This document shows positions 61,941 to 64,000 of a stretch of DNA of 64,000 nucleotides, piece after piece. Within the stretch, counting starts at the first letter, position 1. Every line of letters starts with the position of its first letter. The DNA lies in NCBI GenBank assembly GCA_900543585.1, contig UQRP01000002.1, positions 62,001-126,000 of the forward strand, in the 5' to 3' direction. This DNA is from an uncultured Prevotella sp. (GTDB lineage: Bacteria; Bacteroidota; Bacteroidia; Bacteroidales; Bacteroidaceae). The translations under genes and the position numbers were made by a program. The notes under the pieces were generated by a model. The model saw only the letters and a list, made by a program, of their open reading frames with translations. It had not been told where the DNA came from and did not search any database.

Positions 61941-63320
61941 TTATTGTCTTGTCTCAACGGGCGCTTTGGAGAAGTTGGGGATGCCATAGCCATAGACATT
62001 GTCGGGATATTGGAATCGGTCGCCTAAGCTTCTGACGAGCTCTATCACCTGGCAGGCTGTCAGCGACGGGTTGGCCTGCCACAGACAGGCTACCATCCCA
62101 CACATGATGGGCGACGCGAAAGAGGTGCCGAAGTTGTCGGTCAGCTCACCGTAGCCGTCGACGACAGTGGCGGGTCCACCTAACGCGCAGACATCGGGCT
62201 TGACACGCTGGTCCTGGCTCGGGCCAAGGCTGGAGAAGACAGAGATGGTGCTGTCGCGCTTCACGGAGCCTACGGTGAGGATGTCGTCGGCATCGGCAGG
62301 GATACTGATCTTATGCCATGTACTTGCTCCCTCGTTGCCGGCGCTACTGCAGAGCACCATGCCCTTACCGGCTATCATGGAAGCAGTGCTGGAGATAAAC
62401 GTTGTATGTCCATCTAAATCACGTAGTTGAGGGCCTATGCTGTCGCCGTCCCAATGTGAGTAGCCCAAGGAAGAGTTGATAATGTCTGCACCGATGGAGT
62501 CAGCATACTCCACGCCCATCGTCCAGGCGTCTTCCTCAGCGCGTGTCTCTGTAGGGATGTCCTCAGTGCGGATGAGTATGTAGGAGGCTTCAGGGGCGGT
62601 GCCCACCATGATGCCGGGTTTGTTCATAGCCATGGTAGAGAGCACCATCGTGCCGTGGTAGTGCTCGGCATAGATGTCATTGGTACGGTGGGGTGAGCAG
62701 TCCTTGATGGCGGCGATGTTGACATTGGAGAAGGCTGGCATGGCATCGGCATTCTGAAATCCTGCATCGAGGATGGCTATCGTCATCCCCTTGCCACGGA
62801 ATCCGCCGTCGTGAAGACGTCGGCCACCGAGGATGTCTATCTGGCTCTGTCCGCGCCCGTAATAGTCGGTGCAGGCGGAGTCGGGTCTTATTTTGGCCAC
62901 TGTATAGCGTGTGGGGATGTCGATGCTGTCGGGAGAGACATAGAGCCGGAGCGACTTCCTGACGAAGGGCAACTGCCCTACCCTATCAGCTACATCGTCG
63001 GTTGATGACTCCACCCACACAGTGTTATGCCAACGGCTGGTGCCCATGATCTTCAGTCCGAGAGATTGGAGACGCGACAGATAAGCGGGTGAGACAGGAA
63101 GGTCGGTGGAGTCTACACGCAGCCCTTGCCGTTTGCGTCTGTCTATACTCTTCTGTGAGAGAAACTCCTGCGGACGACGCAGGCTGTAGCTGTTGTGGGC
63201 TTTGTCGGTAAGGTAGAGTCTGTACTGGTAGACTTTCTTTAACGGAATCTTCTCGGTATGGCTAGCTGTCATCGCTATGGGTGCCAAAGCAGAGAGAAGG
63301 AAAAGGATGGGCGTGCGCAT
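61941..63320 (-). CDS. S8 family serine protease (subtilisin-like), exported
   Basis: A 459-aa exported subtilase. The signal peptide (MRTPILFLLSALAPIAMTAS) is followed by a short propeptide-like region, then the catalytic triad Asp185 in AILDAGFQ, His222 in HYHGTMVL and Ser400 in GTSFASP, with the oxyanion Asn329 in SSAGNEG. The C-terminus has no recognised type IX sorting domain. The start at 63320 is used because the frame above it (to 63512) passes through a heptamer repeat and into the opposite-frame region of the Sel1 gene. Possibly a secreted or periplasmic protease. Confidence 0.9.
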   Translation of the reverse strand: MRTPILFLLSALAPIAMTASHTEKIPLKKVYQYRLYLTDKAHNSYSLRRPQEFLSQKSIDRRKRQGLRVDSTDLPVSPAYLSRLQSLGLKIMGTSRWHNTVWVESSTDDVADRVGQLPFVRKSLRLYVSPDSIDIPTRYTVAKIRPDSACTDYYGRGQSQIDILGGRRLHDGGFRGKGMTIAILDAGFQNADAMPAFSNVNIAAIKDCSPHRTNDIYAEHYHGTMVLSTMAMNKPGIMVGTAPEASYILIRTEDIPTETRAEEDAWTMGVEYADSIGADIINSSLGYSHWDGDSIGPQLRDLDGHTTFISSTASMIAGKGMVLCSSAGNEGASTWHKISIPADADDILTVGSVKRDSTISVFSSLGPSQDQRVKPDVCALGGPATVVDGYGELTDNFGTSFASPIMCGMVACLWQANPSLTACQVIELVRSLGDRFQYPDNVYGYGIPNFSKAPVETRQ

Positions 63321-63325
63321 GGGAA

Positions 63326-63371
63326 AAATGTGTAATGTATAATGTGTAATGTATAATGTATAATGTGTAAT
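63326..63371. repeat. Heptamer repeat TAATGTR, five or six copies
   Basis: TAATGTA or TAATGTG repeats every 7 bp from 63333 to 63367, preceded by AAATGTG and followed by TAAT. It fills the 53-bp gap between the protease start and the Sel1 stop. Confidence 0.85.
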
Positions 63372-63373
63372 TA

Positions 63374-63691
63374 TTAGAGGGTGGCGATGAAATCCTTGAT
63401 TTCGTCGCATCGGGCTATGGCAGGCTGGTAGCCTAAGGCAGCAGACTTCTTCCATAAGTCGACAGCATGGGCAGCATCTTCGGCTACACCACATCCGCGC
63501 CAGTAGCACCACGCATAGAGATACATGGCTTCGGCATGCTTGTTGCGCTCGGCATAGCGCAGAATGCGGCAGGCACTCTCATAGTCGTCTTCCTCAAGAT
63601 AGTGACGGGCGCGGCCTACGGCATGCTCATAGGTTTCTGATGGGTTGTCGTCTTCGGCAAACCCGAAAAAACTTCTCCAAAAACTGTTCAT
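63374..63691 (-). CDS. Sel1-repeat (TPR-like) protein, 105 aa
   Basis: A 105-aa soluble protein. YESACRILRYAERNKHAEAMYLYAWCYWRGCGVAEDAAHAVDLWKKSAALGYQPA contains about two Sel1-like helical hairpins; the N-terminal FWRSFFGFAEDDNP has aromatic residues but no clear signal peptide. Such repeats are protein-protein interaction scaffolds; partner unknown. It precedes the protease gene by 53 bp, all repeat sequence. Confidence 0.75.
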   Translation of the reverse strand: MNSFWRSFFGFAEDDNPSETYEHAVGRARHYLEEDDYESACRILRYAERNKHAEAMYLYAWCYWRGCGVAEDAAHAVDLWKKSAALGYQPAIARCDEIKDFIATL

Positions 63692-63780
63692 GGTTGTGTA
63701 AATATGGCTGCAAAGATAATCAATAGTTTCCGATTCTGTATCTTAAAGAAACAAAAATGAGGCTGTAGGAAGACTATAGA

Positions 63781-63884
63781 AGTCCGGAAGTCAGAAGTTC
63801 GGAAGCTCTGTCACTACTTTTGTAATATCTGGTTACCAAGTGTTTAAGCATTGACAGGACTTCCGAACTTCCGACTTTCGGACT
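63781..63884. repeat. 25-bp inverted repeat of GAAGTTCG-type units
   Basis: Left arm 63781-63805 and right arm 63860-63884 are inverted copies matching in 23 of 25 positions. Each is made of 7-8-bp units of the kind GAAGTTCG. The arms enclose 54 bp that contain a plus-strand TACTTTTG box at 63815-63822 with no gene behind it. Confidence 0.85.
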
Positions 63885-63920
63885 TCCGATACATCCTCAT
63901 GATGGTATCAAGAGGTGCTG

Positions 63921-64000
63921 TTATCTCTCGTCTAACGTAACATATTTCTTTGCGTCGAGGATATTCTTGTATGCCGGTCGGATGATGCGGCGGCCTTCGA
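63921..64000 (-). CDS. C-terminal end of an unidentified gene (partial)
   Basis: The last 25 codons of a leftward gene entering from the right edge; the stop TAA is at 63921-63923. The visible end reads RRIIRPAYKNILDAKKYV, then TLDER. Too short to name a family. Confidence 0.5.
   Translation of the reverse strand, partial: EGRRIIRPAYKNILDAKKYVTLDER

Noticed and set aside
63321..63512. N-terminal extension of the S8 protease with a 7-residue repeat
   Set aside because: The repeated residues come from translating the TAATGTR DNA repeat; a normal signal peptide starts at 63320.

Overview
The window is chromosomal DNA from a member of the Bacteroidota, most like Prevotella and its relatives. 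Three things point there. Many genes are preceded by the Bacteroidota promoter form TTTG-N20-TAnnTTTG. Several proteins belong to families typical of the phylum (DUF4836, DUF4491, DUF5686, DUF5715, DUF1573, a CHU_C/type IX secretion C-terminal domain). The glycogen synthase is of the GT3-like kind. The naming to Prevotella is inference from general protein character; no rRNA or tRNA gene was seen.

Layout. 1-6.8 kb: end of ispE, maf, an aminotransferase, a LolC/E-like permease and a tandem pair of long-chain acyl-CoA synthetase paralogues. 7-10.3 kb: alkD-like repair protein, then a leftward group (HAD phosphatase, beta-helix lipoprotein, cytidine deaminase). A divergent region with a 22-bp tandem repeat separates this from a long rightward run (10.6-27.4 kb): rsmG, MBL hydrolase, ruvC, double ABC ATPase, 5'-nucleotidase, NADH pyrophosphatase, a CHU_C-domain protein, uvrA, nucleoside permease, bifunctional nuclease, rsmE, DUF4836 lipoprotein, an ABC exporter pair, a pseudouridine synthase and a 69-aa membrane protein. 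27.4-36.7 kb: DUF5715 putative peptidase, then glycogen synthase, glucan phosphorylase and phosphoglucomutase with a small winged-helix protein, ferritin and DUF4491 between them. 36.8-42.8 kb: SLC13 transporter, DUF1573, aspS, patatin-barrel phospholipase.

42.95-49.4 kb is the most interesting block: a tight co-directional set of nucleotidyltransferase, ATP-grasp enzyme, CDP-alcohol phosphotransferase and HAD phosphatase, followed by a DUF5686 outer-membrane protein and a LuxR-type regulator. The first four look like a complete route that activates a phospho-alcohol with CTP and transfers it to an acceptor; I do not recognise the product.

49.5-52.7 kb holds a WG-repeat-like protein, an LTA-synthase-like membrane sulfatase and trmO. 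52.7-55.5 kb looks decayed: a LytS/LytTR-type two-component pair carries three frameshifts, and a cytidylate-kinase-like gene lacks its 5' half. Between them lies a small, apparently intact leftward transcription unit (promoter, 44-codon basic ORF, terminator). 55.6-64 kb: mntH, a region rich in perfect palindromes, ygbA, an AspT/YidE transporter, a DnaJ-like chaperone, an HD protein, rplU-rpmA, an S8 protease and a Sel1 protein, with three different short-period repeats in the gaps.

No CRISPR array, insertion sequence, prophage or recognisable defence system was seen.
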